From NCBI GenBank assembly GCA_040506775.1, contig JBEVWC010000002.1:372001-436000 (forward strand): a stretch of 64,000 nt of DNA, written 5' to 3'. Source of the stretch: Thiodiazotropha sp040506775 (lineage in GTDB: Bacteria > Pseudomonadota > Gammaproteobacteria > Chromatiales > Chromatiaceae). The notes under the pieces are model-generated. The model was not told where the DNA came from, searched no databases, and worked only from the letters and a program-made list of their open reading frames with translations. Position 1 is the stretch's first letter; every line of letters begins with the position of its first letter. The translations under genes were made by a program, and so were the position numbers. Below, piece by piece: positions 1 through 7,467 of this stretch.

Positions 1-304
1 GCGGAAATACAGGCACGTTGAGTGTCTGATGAGAATCGAGTTACCCAACAGGACAGTCGATACACCGTGGAGGCAATGCCCGATGGAAAAGATCATGCAA
101 GAACGACTCGCACCCGTACAGGCACAGGGCAGCGTTTATGCGAGAACGGTGAAGCCTTATCATCAGTTCATTCGTTTGATGCGCAATCATTTCACTCCCC
201 CGGTGACACGCACCAAACCCTACGGCATGACTCTGCCGGATCGGGTCTGGGCGCGCCAATCCGCACTGATCATGAGTCTCTACGAGTCCCGGCATCATGA
301 GTGA
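1..304 (+). CDS. Unrecognised protein, 5' truncated by window edge
   Basis: The reading frame is open from the left edge of the window to a TGA at 302-304, so this is probably the C-terminal part of a longer gene; an internal ATG at 29 could also be the start of a 91-residue protein. The product is basic, with a run of Tyr, His and Arg in its second half, and shows no motif I recognise. It overlaps the nifO start (ATG at 297) by 8 bases, which suggests translational coupling and membership of the same nif-associated operon. The frame starting at 22 is stopped just upstream and is less convincing. No function is assigned. Confidence 0.5.
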   Translation, partial: RKYRHVECLMRIELPNRTVDTPWRQCPMEKIMQERLAPVQAQGSVYARTVKPYHQFIRLMRNHFTPPVTRTKPYGMTLPDRVWARQSALIMSLYESRHHE

Positions 305-713
305 ACTGGTTTTCTTTGAAAAACCAGGCTGCATTGGCAACAACCGGCAGAAAGCGATCCTGCGTGAACACGGGATATCCTTCGAGGTCAGGGATCTGCT
401 GACTACCCAGTGGACGGCGAATACCCTGAGAACGTTTTTTTCGGATACCCCGGTGAGCCAATGGTTCAATGATTCCGCGCCCCGGGTGAAGAGCGGTGAG
501 ATCCTCATCGACCAGATGGATGAAGCTTCGGCTTTGCAGTTGATGGTGGATGACCCGATCCTCATACGCAGACCCCTGATGGCCTGTGACGGGCTCAAAC
601 AGTCCGGGTTCGTGCCCGGTCCGGTTCTCGATTATCTGGGTGTACGACTGGACGAGGAGCAAGATCTTCAGTCCTGTCCCCGGGTATCGCAACCCTGCGA
701 GGAACCCCGGTGA
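297..713 (+). CDS. nifO: Nitrogenase-associated ArsC-like protein NifO
   Basis: This 138-residue protein has the thioredoxin-fold ArsC/Spx-type N-terminus, with FFEKPGC and a following NNRQ segment around residues 5-16, as in the nitrogenase-associated NifO family. In Azotobacter vinelandii, nifO sits in the nifB-fdxN-nifO-nifQ group and influences molybdenum partition between nitrogenase and nitrate reductase. A nifQ gene lies 2 kb downstream here, consistent with that grouping. The resolving cysteines and arginine of true arsenate reductases are not evident, so arsenate reduction is not proposed. The stop overlaps the next start by 4 bases (GTGA). Confidence 0.8.
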   Translation: MSELVFFEKPGCIGNNRQKAILREHGISFEVRDLLTTQWTANTLRTFFSDTPVSQWFNDSAPRVKSGEILIDQMDEASALQLMVDDPILIRRPLMACDGLKQSGFVPGPVLDYLGVRLDEEQDLQSCPRVSQPCEEPR

Positions 714-1993
714 GTTACGAAATCGATGCCTCAAGCCATAGGGACGCGATTGAATTCGCGGATGGTGTCTACTGGATCGGCGCGCTTGATCCTTCGCTGC
801 GTACCTTTGACATCATTCTCAGTACCGCCAATGGCACCACCTATAACGCCTACCTGGTGAAGGGACAGGACGGTGTGGCCATCATCGATACGGTCAAGGC
901 CAATTTCAGTGATGAGTTCTTCGCCCGCCTGGAATCCGAGGTGAGCTACCAGGAGATCAAGTACATCGTGCTCAATCACCTGGAGCCGGACCACACCGGC
1001 GCCCTGCCGGAACTGATGCGTCGTGCTCCCCAGGCAAAGCTGTTTATATCTCAGCGGGCAACTTCCATGCTCAAGGCGCTGCTCAAGCCCACCAACGGTA
1101 CGTTCGAGTACACCACGGTGACCACGGACGACCGCATCAGTCTGGGCGATCGCACCCTGCGCTTTCTGCACACCCCGTTTCTGCACTGGCCGGATACCCA
1201 GTGCACCTATCTTGAGGAGGAGGGGATCCTGTTTTCCGGTGATGTGTTCGGCTGCCACTATTGTGACAAGCGAATGTTCAACGACCGGGTAGGTGATTTC
1301 CGCTTCTCTTTCGATTATTACTACGCCCACATCATGCGCCCCTTCAAAAAGCACGTGATGGAGGCGTTGCAGTTGATCGAGCCGCTCAAGCTGAAGCAGA
1401 TCGCGCCGACCCACGGGCCGATCCTCAGAGAACGGCCAAGACGTTATGTCACCCATTATCGGGAGTTGTCGACCTCCAGCCTGTCACGGGAGATCGGGGT
1501 GGATGACCGTTCGCTGATCATTTTCTACATGAGCTCCTACGGCAACACGGCGCGGATGGCCGAAGAGATCAGTGCCGGTGCGAGTGTGATCGACGGAGTG
1601 CGGGTGTCTCTATACGATCTCGAGGGCGGTGAAACAGGCCCCTTCGTCGACCTCATCGAGGAGGCGGATGCCCTGCTGTTCGGTTCTCCGACCATCAACG
1701 GTGATGCAGTCAAACCGGTCTGGGACCTGCTCTCGTCCCTGGCCGTGGTCAATCTGAAAGGCAAACTGGGTGGTGCCTTCGGTTCCTTTGGCTGGAGTGG
1801 CGAGGCAGTCTCCATGATCGAGGACCGGATGCGTGGTCTGAAGATGCGCATCCCGCAGCAGGGTTTGAAAGTCAAACTGATACCTACCGAGGAAGAACTG
1901 GAGGCGTGTCGTGATTTCGGTCAGGCGATTGCCGAAGAACTGGTTGGAAAAAAACACAAAAAAGAGGTGGTCGATCTGGCCGACCTGATCTGA
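710..1993 (+). CDS. A-type flavoprotein / flavodiiron protein
   Basis: This 427-residue protein combines an N-terminal metallo-beta-lactamase-like diiron domain with a C-terminal flavodoxin domain. The diiron ligand motif H-x-E-x-D-H is present at residues 90-95, followed by further His/Asp ligands (SGDVFG, THGP). The flavodoxin part begins near residue 265 with a YMSSYGNT phosphate loop. Flavodiiron proteins reduce O2 to water or NO to N2O in the cytoplasm. Similar genes (fprA) occur in nif regions, for example in Rhodobacter capsulatus, where oxygen removal near nitrogenase is a reasonable role. Translation starts at GTG 710, overlapping the nifO stop. The two ferredoxins downstream are plausible electron donors, which is inference. 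Confidence 0.9.
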   Translation: MSYEIDASSHRDAIEFADGVYWIGALDPSLRTFDIILSTANGTTYNAYLVKGQDGVAIIDTVKANFSDEFFARLESEVSYQEIKYIVLNHLEPDHTGALPELMRRAPQAKLFISQRATSMLKALLKPTNGTFEYTTVTTDDRISLGDRTLRFLHTPFLHWPDTQCTYLEEEGILFSGDVFGCHYCDKRMFNDRVGDFRFSFDYYYAHIMRPFKKHVMEALQLIEPLKLKQIAPTHGPILRERPRRYVTHYRELSTSSLSREIGVDDRSLIIFYMSSYGNTARMAEEISAGASVIDGVRVSLYDLEGGETGPFVDLIEEADALLFGSPTINGDAVKPVWDLLSSLAVVNLKGKLGGAFGSFGWSGEAVSMIEDRMRGLKMRIPQQGLKVKLIPTEEELEACRDFGQAIAEELVGKKHKKEVVDLADLI

Positions 1994-2031
1994 TACCGAA
2001 ATCGTTTTAACAGACCCTAGGGTGAACTGAT

Positions 2032-2316
2032 ATGGCTAAAGCTAAGATTACATTCGCAGATATTGAACAGACCGTGAACGTACCCGCAGGTACACGGGTC
2101 ATCGAGGTTTCCGAGAAGATTGGTGCAGGCATCATTTACGGCTGTCGCGAGGGCGATTGCGGGACTTGCATGATGCATGTGGAGGAGGGTTGGAACAACC
2201 TTACCGAACCGTCCGTGCTGGAAGAGAAGGTTCTCAAGGAGAACATGGCGGGACGTCATGACCGGCTGGCCTGCCAGGCCCAGATACTGGGTGACTGTAA
2301 AGTCAAACCGACCTGA
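2032..2316 (+). CDS. 2Fe-2S ferredoxin, plant-type fold
   Basis: This 94-residue ferredoxin carries the plant-type cluster motif C-x4-C-x2-C (CREGDCGTC, residues 38-46) and a distal Cys near residue 83 (RLACQAQ). A ribosome-binding sequence AGGGTGA precedes the ATG by about 6 bases. It is followed after 103 bases by a second, FeSII-like 2Fe-2S protein, and preceded by the flavodiiron protein. It probably carries electrons in the nif context, either to the flavodiiron protein or towards nitrogenase; the exact partner cannot be read from sequence. It is shorter than FeSII and lacks the extended insertion before the last Cys. Confidence 0.88.
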   Translation: MAKAKITFADIEQTVNVPAGTRVIEVSEKIGAGIIYGCREGDCGTCMMHVEEGWNNLTEPSVLEEKVLKENMAGRHDRLACQAQILGDCKVKPT

Positions 2317-2419
2317 CAGACGATTGAAATTAACTCGGGCGGTACGAATCCAGGTGGAAATTCACCTTGATTCACACGCGTTTCAACGTCCGGCCGAGTA
2401 ACACTTGTGGAGAGACGAT

Positions 2420-2776
2420 ATGCCTCTGATTACATTTTCCAGTCCCGGATACAAGGATAAGACCGTCTATGCTGTGGCAGGAAGCTTCACTGAAACGGTC
2501 CTCAAGATTGCCAAGTCCAACAAGATTCCGGTCAACTTCGACTGCGGTGATGGCAATTGCGGCAGTTGCCTGATCAAGGTCACCTATCTGGGTGATAATG
2601 AGCCCATGGGCTATCACCTGGAAGAGAAGGAAAAGAAGGTTTTGCGGGAGATGGGCAAGGTCTCTGCCGATGAGATGGAAAAAATGATCGTCGATGACCT
2701 GCCGTGCAAATGGCGACTGGCTTGTCAGTTCATCCCCAGGGACGAGGATATCCTGGTCGAATACGAGGGCGTGTGA
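2420..2776 (+). CDS. FeSII (Shethna protein II)-like 2Fe-2S protein
   Basis: This 118-residue 2Fe-2S protein has Cys42, Cys47 and Cys50 (CGDGNCGSC) and a distal Cys in WRLACQ. Between them is the long Lys/Glu-rich loop (residues 60-87) characteristic of the Azotobacter FeSII protein. FeSII binds oxidised nitrogenase components and locks them in an O2-tolerant, inactive complex (conformational protection). The overall pattern, including the C-terminal DEDILVEY segment, matches that family rather than an ordinary ferredoxin. The ATG at 2420, preceded by GGAGAG, is chosen over a TTG at 2405. The stop overlaps the nifQ ATG by one base. Confidence 0.85.
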   Translation: MPLITFSSPGYKDKTVYAVAGSFTETVLKIAKSNKIPVNFDCGDGNCGSCLIKVTYLGDNEPMGYHLEEKEKKVLREMGKVSADEMEKMIVDDLPCKWRLACQFIPRDEDILVEYEGV

Positions 2777-3357
2777 TGGCACAACCCATGCTTGCCAACG
2801 ATGATGTGCAAGGCCTCTATGGGCGTTTGATCAGCAGCGCGCGTCAGCAGACTTCCACCGAAGTGGTGCTGGCGCGTCTGCTTTCATCCTGGAAGTGTGG
2901 GTATTCTGTGTTGCCTGAGTGGTTGGGACTGGGGGAATCGGAGTTCCACAGAATGCTCAAACAGCATTTTCCCGGCATGCATCCCTCCGAGGTGATCCAC
3001 CACACCGCCGCACCCCGAAGCGCCTATGAGGGGGAAATGGAGGATCTGCGCACCCTGATCATGAAGCACCGCAGTCACCGTTCGGAAGCCGAACCCTGGT
3101 TCGCGGAAATTCTGATCGCCGGGTGCATGGGGCCGGATCATCTGTGGCAGGACCTGGGGCTGTGGAGCCGGGACGATCTTTCCCTGTTGATTTCCGATCA
3201 TTTTCACCCGCTCGCGGTCATGAACACTAAAAACATGAAATGGAAAAAGTTTCTCTATAAGCAATTATGCGAGACTGAGGGTATTTACACCTGCCGATCC
3301 CCCAGTTGCGAGGTCTGTGCGGATTATGCGAACTGTTTCGGTCCTGAGGAATCCTGA
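2776..3357 (+). CDS. nifQ: NifQ, molybdenum donor for FeMo-cofactor
   Basis: This 193-residue protein ends with the NifQ signature C-x4-C-x2-C-x5-C (TCRSPSCEVCADYANCFG), which ligates a Mo-Fe-S cluster used to deliver molybdenum to the NifEN/NifH FeMo-cofactor assembly complex. The N-terminal part has the usual length and helical character. The ATG at 2776 overlaps the upstream TGA by one base, so it is translationally coupled to the FeSII-like gene; an in-frame extension to 2704 lies inside that gene and is rejected. No terminator is evident after the gene. Confidence 0.92.
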   Translation: MAQPMLANDDVQGLYGRLISSARQQTSTEVVLARLLSSWKCGYSVLPEWLGLGESEFHRMLKQHFPGMHPSEVIHHTAAPRSAYEGEMEDLRTLIMKHRSHRSEAEPWFAEILIAGCMGPDHLWQDLGLWSRDDLSLLISDHFHPLAVMNTKNMKWKKFLYKQLCETEGIYTCRSPSCEVCADYANCFGPEES

Positions 3358-3516
3358 TTCACGTCCTGGACATCCGATGAGACCCCGCAATACCCAGGGA
3401 AATCACGGTTCCGCCCGGGTCAAGAGAACGTTTATACTTGAATGACTATGATCCGCTTGACGATGAGTCTGCGGATCCCTGGTAAACCTCACGGATAACC
3501 GCAACCAACTCGGGTC

Positions 3517-4446
3517 ATGATGCATAAACAAGCACCACTCCCCGTCGATCCCGAGCTCACGCAAAAAGCCTCAGCCGCCTATCTCGGACTGGCATTGGGT
3601 GACGCCCTGGGGGCGACCACGGAGTTCCTGACGCCCAATGAAATCAAGGCCCGCTACGGTGTACACAACACCATTCGCGGCGGTGGCTGGCTCAATCTGA
3701 AGCCCGGACAGGTCACCGACGATACTGAAATGAGTCTGGCTCTGGGCGATGCCATACTCAAAAGCGGCGGGGTCAGCGCCCGCTCGGTGGCCCAGTCCTT
3801 CAGTGACTGGATGAAGTCCAAGCCTATCGATATTGGCAATACGGTGCGGCGAGGTATTGTACAATTTCGCAACACCGGCCATCCCTGGGTCGATGAGAAT
3901 TTCTACGACGCCGGTAACGGGGCCTGTATGCGCTGTCTGCCGGTTGCGCTGGTCTATCATGGCAGTTCAACGGATGCACTGGTCGTGGCGTCGCGAACCC
4001 AGGCCCATACCACGCATAACAACCCCTTGTCCGACGCCGGAACCGAAACCGTCCTGCGCATGACGGTCGCTGCCATGAAAGGCGCGCAGCATGATGAATT
4101 GTTGGAAATGGCCCAGCAGTTGGTCGAGGAACACCGGGAATACCGCTTCGACAAGCGTCGGGTGGAAAATCCCAGCGGTTATATCGTGGAGACCCTGCAG
4201 GTGGTGTTTCAGGCCTTGTTTGAGAACCCGGATTTCGAAACGACCCTGATCGATGTGGTCAACCGGGGCGGGGATGCCGACACCACCGGCGCGATTGCCG
4301 GGATGCTGGCGGGAGCCCGTTACGGGATGTCATCACTGCCGGAGCAGTGGCTGAAGAAACTCAACAGTGCCGTGCGTAAGCGCTGTCAGATGCAGGCGGA
4401 AGCGCTGATGGCTTTGGCCAGTGAAATCAATAATCTGGAAACCTAG
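3517..4446 (+). CDS. draG: Dinitrogenase reductase-activating glycohydrolase DraG
   Basis: DraG removes ADP-ribose from the modified arginine of the Fe protein (NifH) and so reactivates nitrogenase. The 309-residue product has the ADP-ribosylglycohydrolase fold: GLALGDALG near residue 24, the TDDTEM metal motif at 67-72, and the GGDADTTG dinuclear-metal motif at 251-258. These residues bind the Mn2+ pair. The partner transferase gene draT lies 3 kb away on the opposite strand, beside nifH. The 159-base gap upstream shows no sigma54-type element. The N-terminal MMHKQ leaves two adjacent candidate ATGs (3517, 3520). Confidence 0.93.
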   Translation: MMHKQAPLPVDPELTQKASAAYLGLALGDALGATTEFLTPNEIKARYGVHNTIRGGGWLNLKPGQVTDDTEMSLALGDAILKSGGVSARSVAQSFSDWMKSKPIDIGNTVRRGIVQFRNTGHPWVDENFYDAGNGACMRCLPVALVYHGSSTDALVVASRTQAHTTHNNPLSDAGTETVLRMTVAAMKGAQHDELLEMAQQLVEEHREYRFDKRRVENPSGYIVETLQVVFQALFENPDFETTLIDVVNRGGDADTTGAIAGMLAGARYGMSSLPEQWLKKLNSAVRKRCQMQAEALMALASEINNLET

Positions 4447-4507
4447 TGACCAGACAATCGATCGTCCGAATCAGTTGCACTGCTAACTGAGCCTGGCGAA
4501 GCGTGTC

Positions 4508-4927
4508 TCAGGGGTGACCGGCCGATCCGCTATGTTGTTTGACATGCGCTGCCAGGGCGCTGTCCATGGTTTTCGCGTGAACCTCGAACCAATGCGGCAA
4601 CTGCTCTACGGCGTAGGCCCGTCCCAGCACCAGAGACCCTTTGGCCACCCGGATGCCGAAACGTCCCAACTCGCCCATCACCCGGTTGTGTTCGTCCATG
4701 TGTTCCCGGGTGGCCGGAAATCGGGTTGTCTGCATGAGCTCCTGCTCCACCATGAAATGCGCCTCGGTATGCACGACCAGTTCCTGGAACAGGCGCATGA
4801 AAACGCCTTTTTCCGCAGTTTCCAGTTGATTCACCAGTTCCATGAAGCGCAGGTGCATATCGTCCATCTGCGAAACACCCAACTGGTAATCCGTATTTTC
4901 GGTATCAATTAGCATGAATGGATTCAC
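4508..4927 (-). CDS. Bacteriohemerythrin
   Basis: This 139-residue four-helix protein carries the hemerythrin diiron ligand pattern: H25 (MDDMH), H53/H57 with E61 (HTEAHFMVEQE), H76/H80 (EHMDEH), and H117 with D122 (FEVHAKTMD). Bacterial hemerythrins bind O2 reversibly and can buffer or deliver it in microaerobic cells. It is the last gene of a three-gene minus-strand operon headed by a SIR2-like gene with a sigma54/NifA-type promoter, and overlaps the middle gene by 23 bases. That placement suggests an oxygen-handling role during nitrogen fixation, which is inference. Confidence 0.9.
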   Translation of the reverse strand: MNPFMLIDTENTDYQLGVSQMDDMHLRFMELVNQLETAEKGVFMRLFQELVVHTEAHFMVEQELMQTTRFPATREHMDEHNRVMGELGRFGIRVAKGSLVLGRAYAVEQLPHWFEVHAKTMDSALAAHVKQHSGSAGHP

Positions 4928-5156
4928 CTTCCCGGGTGGCTTGATTGCGATGATCGATCATCTTTACCAGTTTACGCTGAATATACTCAGCATATTCCAC
5001 ATGATTTTCATAGCCATACGTTAAGGCAAGCGTGGCCAGTTGGTCCAGCAGACCGCGTAACGCAACGATTTCATCCAGTGATCGTCCACAGGTCTTGCAT
5101 CCTGTTTCATCTTCACGACAGGCCGTTTTGCCTTGACAGGGTACAAATTTCGCCAT
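4905..5156 (-). CDS. Small four-cysteine protein, DUF1289-like motif
   Basis: This 83-residue protein has an N-terminal motif PC-x5-C-x6-C-x2-CGRSLDEI (Cys 7, 13, 20, 23) that resembles the metal-binding pattern of DUF1289 proteins. The helical C-terminal half (Tyr- and Leu-rich, residues 35-70) is not typical of that family. It lies between the SIR2-like gene (3-base gap) and the hemerythrin gene (23-base overlap), so the three are almost certainly one transcript. A metal- or Fe-S-binding accessory role is possible but unproven. Family assignment is by motif only. Confidence 0.7.
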   Translation of the reverse strand: MAKFVPCQGKTACREDETGCKTCGRSLDEIVALRGLLDQLATLALTYGYENHVEYAEYIQRKLVKMIDHRNQATREGESIHAN

Positions 5157-5159
5157 TAA

Positions 5160-6044
5160 TCAACACCCGACATCTTCAGTGATCGCTTGGTCCAGTTGAG
5201 CGCTACCAGTATAGGCCAACAACGCATCGATATCTGCTTCGATGATTTCAATGTTCATTTTCTTACAAAAACGGCGCTCTTTGTCATTGGGTTCCGGAAT
5301 CAATGCCCAACCTGCCGGTGAACCAGAGGCATAGATCATGTCTGAGAGTACCATGCGTTCTGTGTCCCGGGTCATACGCAGACCAAGAAACAGGTATTGC
5401 TTACCTTTGCGATAGGCCTTGAGATAGTCCGGTATGGCAAATCCACCCATCAGTTCCGTAATAAAGTCCACATAGTCCGCATCCGAAGCGATAAAGGTCG
5501 GGTCGGGCAGGGGGCTTCCCATCGGTTTGAATAAAGTGGGCAGGCTAGGGTCGACCTTTGTCTGGTCAATCTCACCGGCAGAGTATTTTTCACCATCGTA
5601 GTGATGGATGCGGAAACGATAGTGGGTACCGCCAAGGCGAGCGATGCCACGCACCAGGTTGTGCGGAACACCACGATAGCTCTCCTGCAACTGCGTGTCT
5701 CGATTGATGTCGATGACATAATGAGGTTGGATCTCGGCCAGCCAATCATGCAGGGGTGCACGGGTCCACTGGGTTTCTCCGTAGGTCGTGGTGAGAAACC
5801 GGTTGACCGCGGTGCGTCCCCGTTTCAGTTCCACATCCATGGCGGCTCGGGGAAATTCATACATCAACCGGGGGGACATGGGTTTGCCCCCGTTCATTGC
5901 CAGGATCAGGCTGTCGCTGTCGGCGGGAATGGGCTCACCGGTTTCGGTCTGTTTGGCTCCATTCAGTGCGCCTGCACCAATATAAGGCACAATCTGGCCG
6001 GATTTGATTTCCTCAACCAGTGTCTGAAAGATCTCATGGGTCAT
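5160..6044 (-). CDS. SIR2-like domain protein, nif-type promoter
   Basis: This 294-residue protein has the layout of SIR2-like (SIR2_2-type) NAD-binding domains: GAG nucleotide loop at residues 23-25, an N-x-D element at 114-116 (INRDT), and a FLGLR strand at 219-223. At the position where catalytic SIR2 domains have K-x-H-G, it reads KPMGS (173-177), so the usual catalytic His appears to be Met. It may therefore bind NAD or ADP-ribose without hydrolysing it. The ATG at 6044 has AGGAG 9 bases upstream and is preferred to a more distal start at 6068. It heads the operon with the four-Cys protein and hemerythrin, behind a sigma54 promoter and NifA-type site. The substrate is unknown. Confidence 0.75.
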   Translation of the reverse strand: MTHEIFQTLVEEIKSGQIVPYIGAGALNGAKQTETGEPIPADSDSLILAMNGGKPMSPRLMYEFPRAAMDVELKRGRTAVNRFLTTTYGETQWTRAPLHDWLAEIQPHYVIDINRDTQLQESYRGVPHNLVRGIARLGGTHYRFRIHHYDGEKYSAGEIDQTKVDPSLPTLFKPMGSPLPDPTFIASDADYVDFITELMGGFAIPDYLKAYRKGKQYLFLGLRMTRDTERMVLSDMIYASGSPAGWALIPEPNDKERRFCKKMNIEIIEADIDALLAYTGSAQLDQAITEDVGC

Positions 6045-6084
6045 CACACCACTCCTGTTATAAAGCATCTATTCAAAAGAACGA

Positions 6085-6100
6085 AGCAAGAGACAGGCCA
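6085..6100 (-). promoter_or_regulatory. Sigma54 -24/-12 promoter of SIR2-hemerythrin operon
   Basis: On the minus strand the sequence reads TGGCCT-GTCTC-TTGCT, with the GG and GC dinucleotides at the exact sigma54 spacing. It ends about 40 bases upstream of the SIR2-like ATG. An upstream TGT-N10-ACA site at 6162-6177 supports it. The CCT in the -24 element departs from the CAC/CAT seen at the other nif promoters here. Confidence 0.75.
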
Positions 6101-6161
6101 GCCCGTGATTAAACGGTAAATCATACAGATAGCACTGTTTTTTGAATCATGCAGACGGTTT

Positions 6162-6177
6162 TGTCGTACTTGAGACA
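6162..6177 (-). promoter_or_regulatory. NifA-type upstream activator site TGT-N10-ACA
   Basis: A perfect TGT-N10-ACA palindrome (TGTCGTACTTGAGACA on the plus strand) lies about 62 bases upstream of the -24 element at 6085-6100, a normal position for NifA-dependent activation of the minus-strand operon. The motif is symmetric, so orientation is inferred from context. Confidence 0.7.
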
Positions 6178-6302
6178 GACCTTTAAGGTATTCAATCCGA
6201 CACTCGAGGCCGGAAACATCGGGTCTATAGCCGTGTATCAAGGGTATTGGCATGATTTCTGTATAACAGCGATTAAGCAATCTCACAGTGTGTAATCAAC
6301 CC

Positions 6303-6545
6303 ATGCAGGAATCGGATTTTCATGAAGTGGCTGATGAGTTCATTCATCTGGCCAATGAATTGAGTGAAGAGTGGGCGACCCCGTTTCTCAGCGCAGCCTT
6401 CATGTATGCGGCTGCCCGGTACAACGCCTTCTTCTTCTGGGAAACGGATGGGGTGCCTGAAAAGCAGGAGGCCGCCATCGACTACTACTGCGACCAGTAC
6501 CGTAAGATGCTGCAAGAGTGTCTGCACGAACTGAGCAAAGGCTGA
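6303..6545 (+). CDS. DUF3144-type small protein
   Basis: This 80-residue protein contains the pattern ADEFIHLANE followed by AAFMYAAARYNAFFFW, which I recognise from DUF3144 family proteins of proteobacteria. Their function is unknown. The ATG at 6303 gives the family-like N-terminus; an upstream GTG at 6288 would add five residues. There is no clear Shine-Dalgarno sequence. Its TGA overlaps the ATG of the next gene by one base, so both are probably co-transcribed. It lies divergent from the SIR2-like operon, and the shared region contains the NifA-type site at 6162-6177, though no -24/-12 element faces this gene. Confidence 0.75.
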   Translation: MQESDFHEVADEFIHLANELSEEWATPFLSAAFMYAAARYNAFFFWETDGVPEKQEAAIDYYCDQYRKMLQECLHELSKG

Positions 6546-6931
6546 TGGCCATGAGACTGTTGAAAACTGATGAAGGGGCCTTCGATGTCGACGAACCCCA
6601 TCCGGCCAGCCGCTGGGCCATGTCGGCGTCCCTCGATCCACTGCAGATCGACTGCATCACCGCGATCATGCTCAAGATCCTGGACGACAAGTGTCGCATG
6701 GGGCCTGAGGAGCAGGTCGCATTCATCGCGATCTATCATGTCGTCAAAACCCGGCCGGGTCACTACTTCGATGTGAACATTCACGAGTTGATCGATCAGG
6801 GCTGGAACAGTGACCATCCACTGGTCCGAAAACAGATCCATGAACAGCGTCTGTATGCCGAACGGGCGATACCCAAATCGGTGATGAAGTTCTTCAAACG
6901 TTTCCTGCGCGAATCCCTCTACGGTCTCTGA
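6545..6931 (+). CDS. Conserved hypothetical protein, 128 aa
   Basis: The product is a soluble, mostly helical protein with no membrane segment, signal peptide or metal-binding motif that I can see. Its C-terminus is basic (SVMKFFKRFLRES). The ATG at 6545 overlaps the upstream stop (TGATG), and a second ATG at 6551 is nearly as good. Coupling to the DUF3144 gene suggests a joint role, which is unknown. After its stop the sequence passes into a repeat-rich non-coding stretch. Confidence 0.65.
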   Translation: MAMRLLKTDEGAFDVDEPHPASRWAMSASLDPLQIDCITAIMLKILDDKCRMGPEEQVAFIAIYHVVKTRPGHYFDVNIHELIDQGWNSDHPLVRKQIHEQRLYAERAIPKSVMKFFKRFLRESLYGL

Positions 6932-6991
6932 TGCTTCCTCTCGGCTAGCGCTTGTTTCGCAAAACACGCCCGCTCAGACCATACACCCGTG

Positions 6992-7022
6992 TAGCCCGGG
7001 TGCAGCGCAGCGGAACCCGGGA
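6992..7022. repeat. REP-like palindromic element
   Basis: The sequence has the form TAGCCCGGGT-GCAGCGCAGCGGA-ACCCGGGA, a GC-rich inverted repeat (CCCGGGT/ACCCGGG) of a type common between genes of Gammaproteobacteria. It can form a hairpin but has no T-tract. Confidence 0.75.
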
Positions 7023-7071
7023 TCTGGCAGAACACGAAGAACCCGGAGACAACTCAAACCTCTTCAACTCT

Positions 7072-7181
7072 TTCCCACGCTCCGCGTGGGAATGCAGACC
7101 CAGGCCTGTACACTCCTCACAGGTTTTGGCAATGACGCGTGATACAGATAGGTGCTCCCATGCAAAGCATGGGAACGAGAT
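7072..7181. repeat. Dispersed repeat with two palindromic ends
   Basis: One end is TTCCCACGC-TCC-GCGTGGGAA and the other is CTCCCATGC-AAA-GCATGGGAA followed by CGAGAT. The two hairpins resemble each other and bracket about 60 bases. This arrangement is typical of short dispersed intergenic repeats in gammaproteobacterial genomes; no coding content. Confidence 0.7.
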
Positions 7182-7299
7182 AGCTTTGCATTCTCCTCAA
7201 GCCGATGAGCGCATCGAACACACCCATCGGACATTCAAAACCGCTTCAGCCAACGTATTCCATGGCTGAGAAACATGGGTAATCTGGTAGATCTATAAC

Positions 7300-7380
7300 A
7301 CCACGAAGGACACGAAGATCGTGCAGCGTAATGAACCGACCGCTGAATTCATCCTTCGTGGCCTTCATGCGCTTCGTGGT
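7300..7380. repeat. Short repeat bounded by ACCACGAAG inverted ends
   Basis: The element starts with ACCACGAAGGACACGAAG and ends with CTTCGTGGT, giving 9-base perfect terminal inverted repeats around an 81-base unit. An open frame on the minus strand (7246-7464) is created by the repeat and is not a credible gene. Confidence 0.65.
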
Positions 7381-7467
7381 AGATTTCAGCCCATCGAGAA
7401 CATAAAACCTGAAACTAAAACCCAGTAAAACGCCATACGCTCGCTGCCCCGGCATCGAATCCAATGT

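Larger units (their letters stand above)
6932..7467. other. Repeat-rich non-coding gap between 6.9 and 7.5 kb
   Basis: No convincing gene lies in these 536 bases. Short open frames here run through three dispersed-type repeats, listed separately, and have no family features. No promoter facing draT is visible, as draT reads leftward into this gap. Confidence 0.7.

Noticed and set aside
22..300. Frame starting at GTG 22 overlapping nifO
   Set aside because: A stop lies directly upstream and the alternative frame open from the window edge has better codon character.
6248..6263. TGGCAT sequence as a sigma54 promoter for the DUF3144 gene
   Set aside because: The -12 side reads CTGTA instead of TTGCA at the needed spacing.
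7246..7464. Minus-strand frame of 72 codons near draT
   Set aside because: It runs through the ACCACGAAG-ended repeat and gives a repeat-derived peptide.
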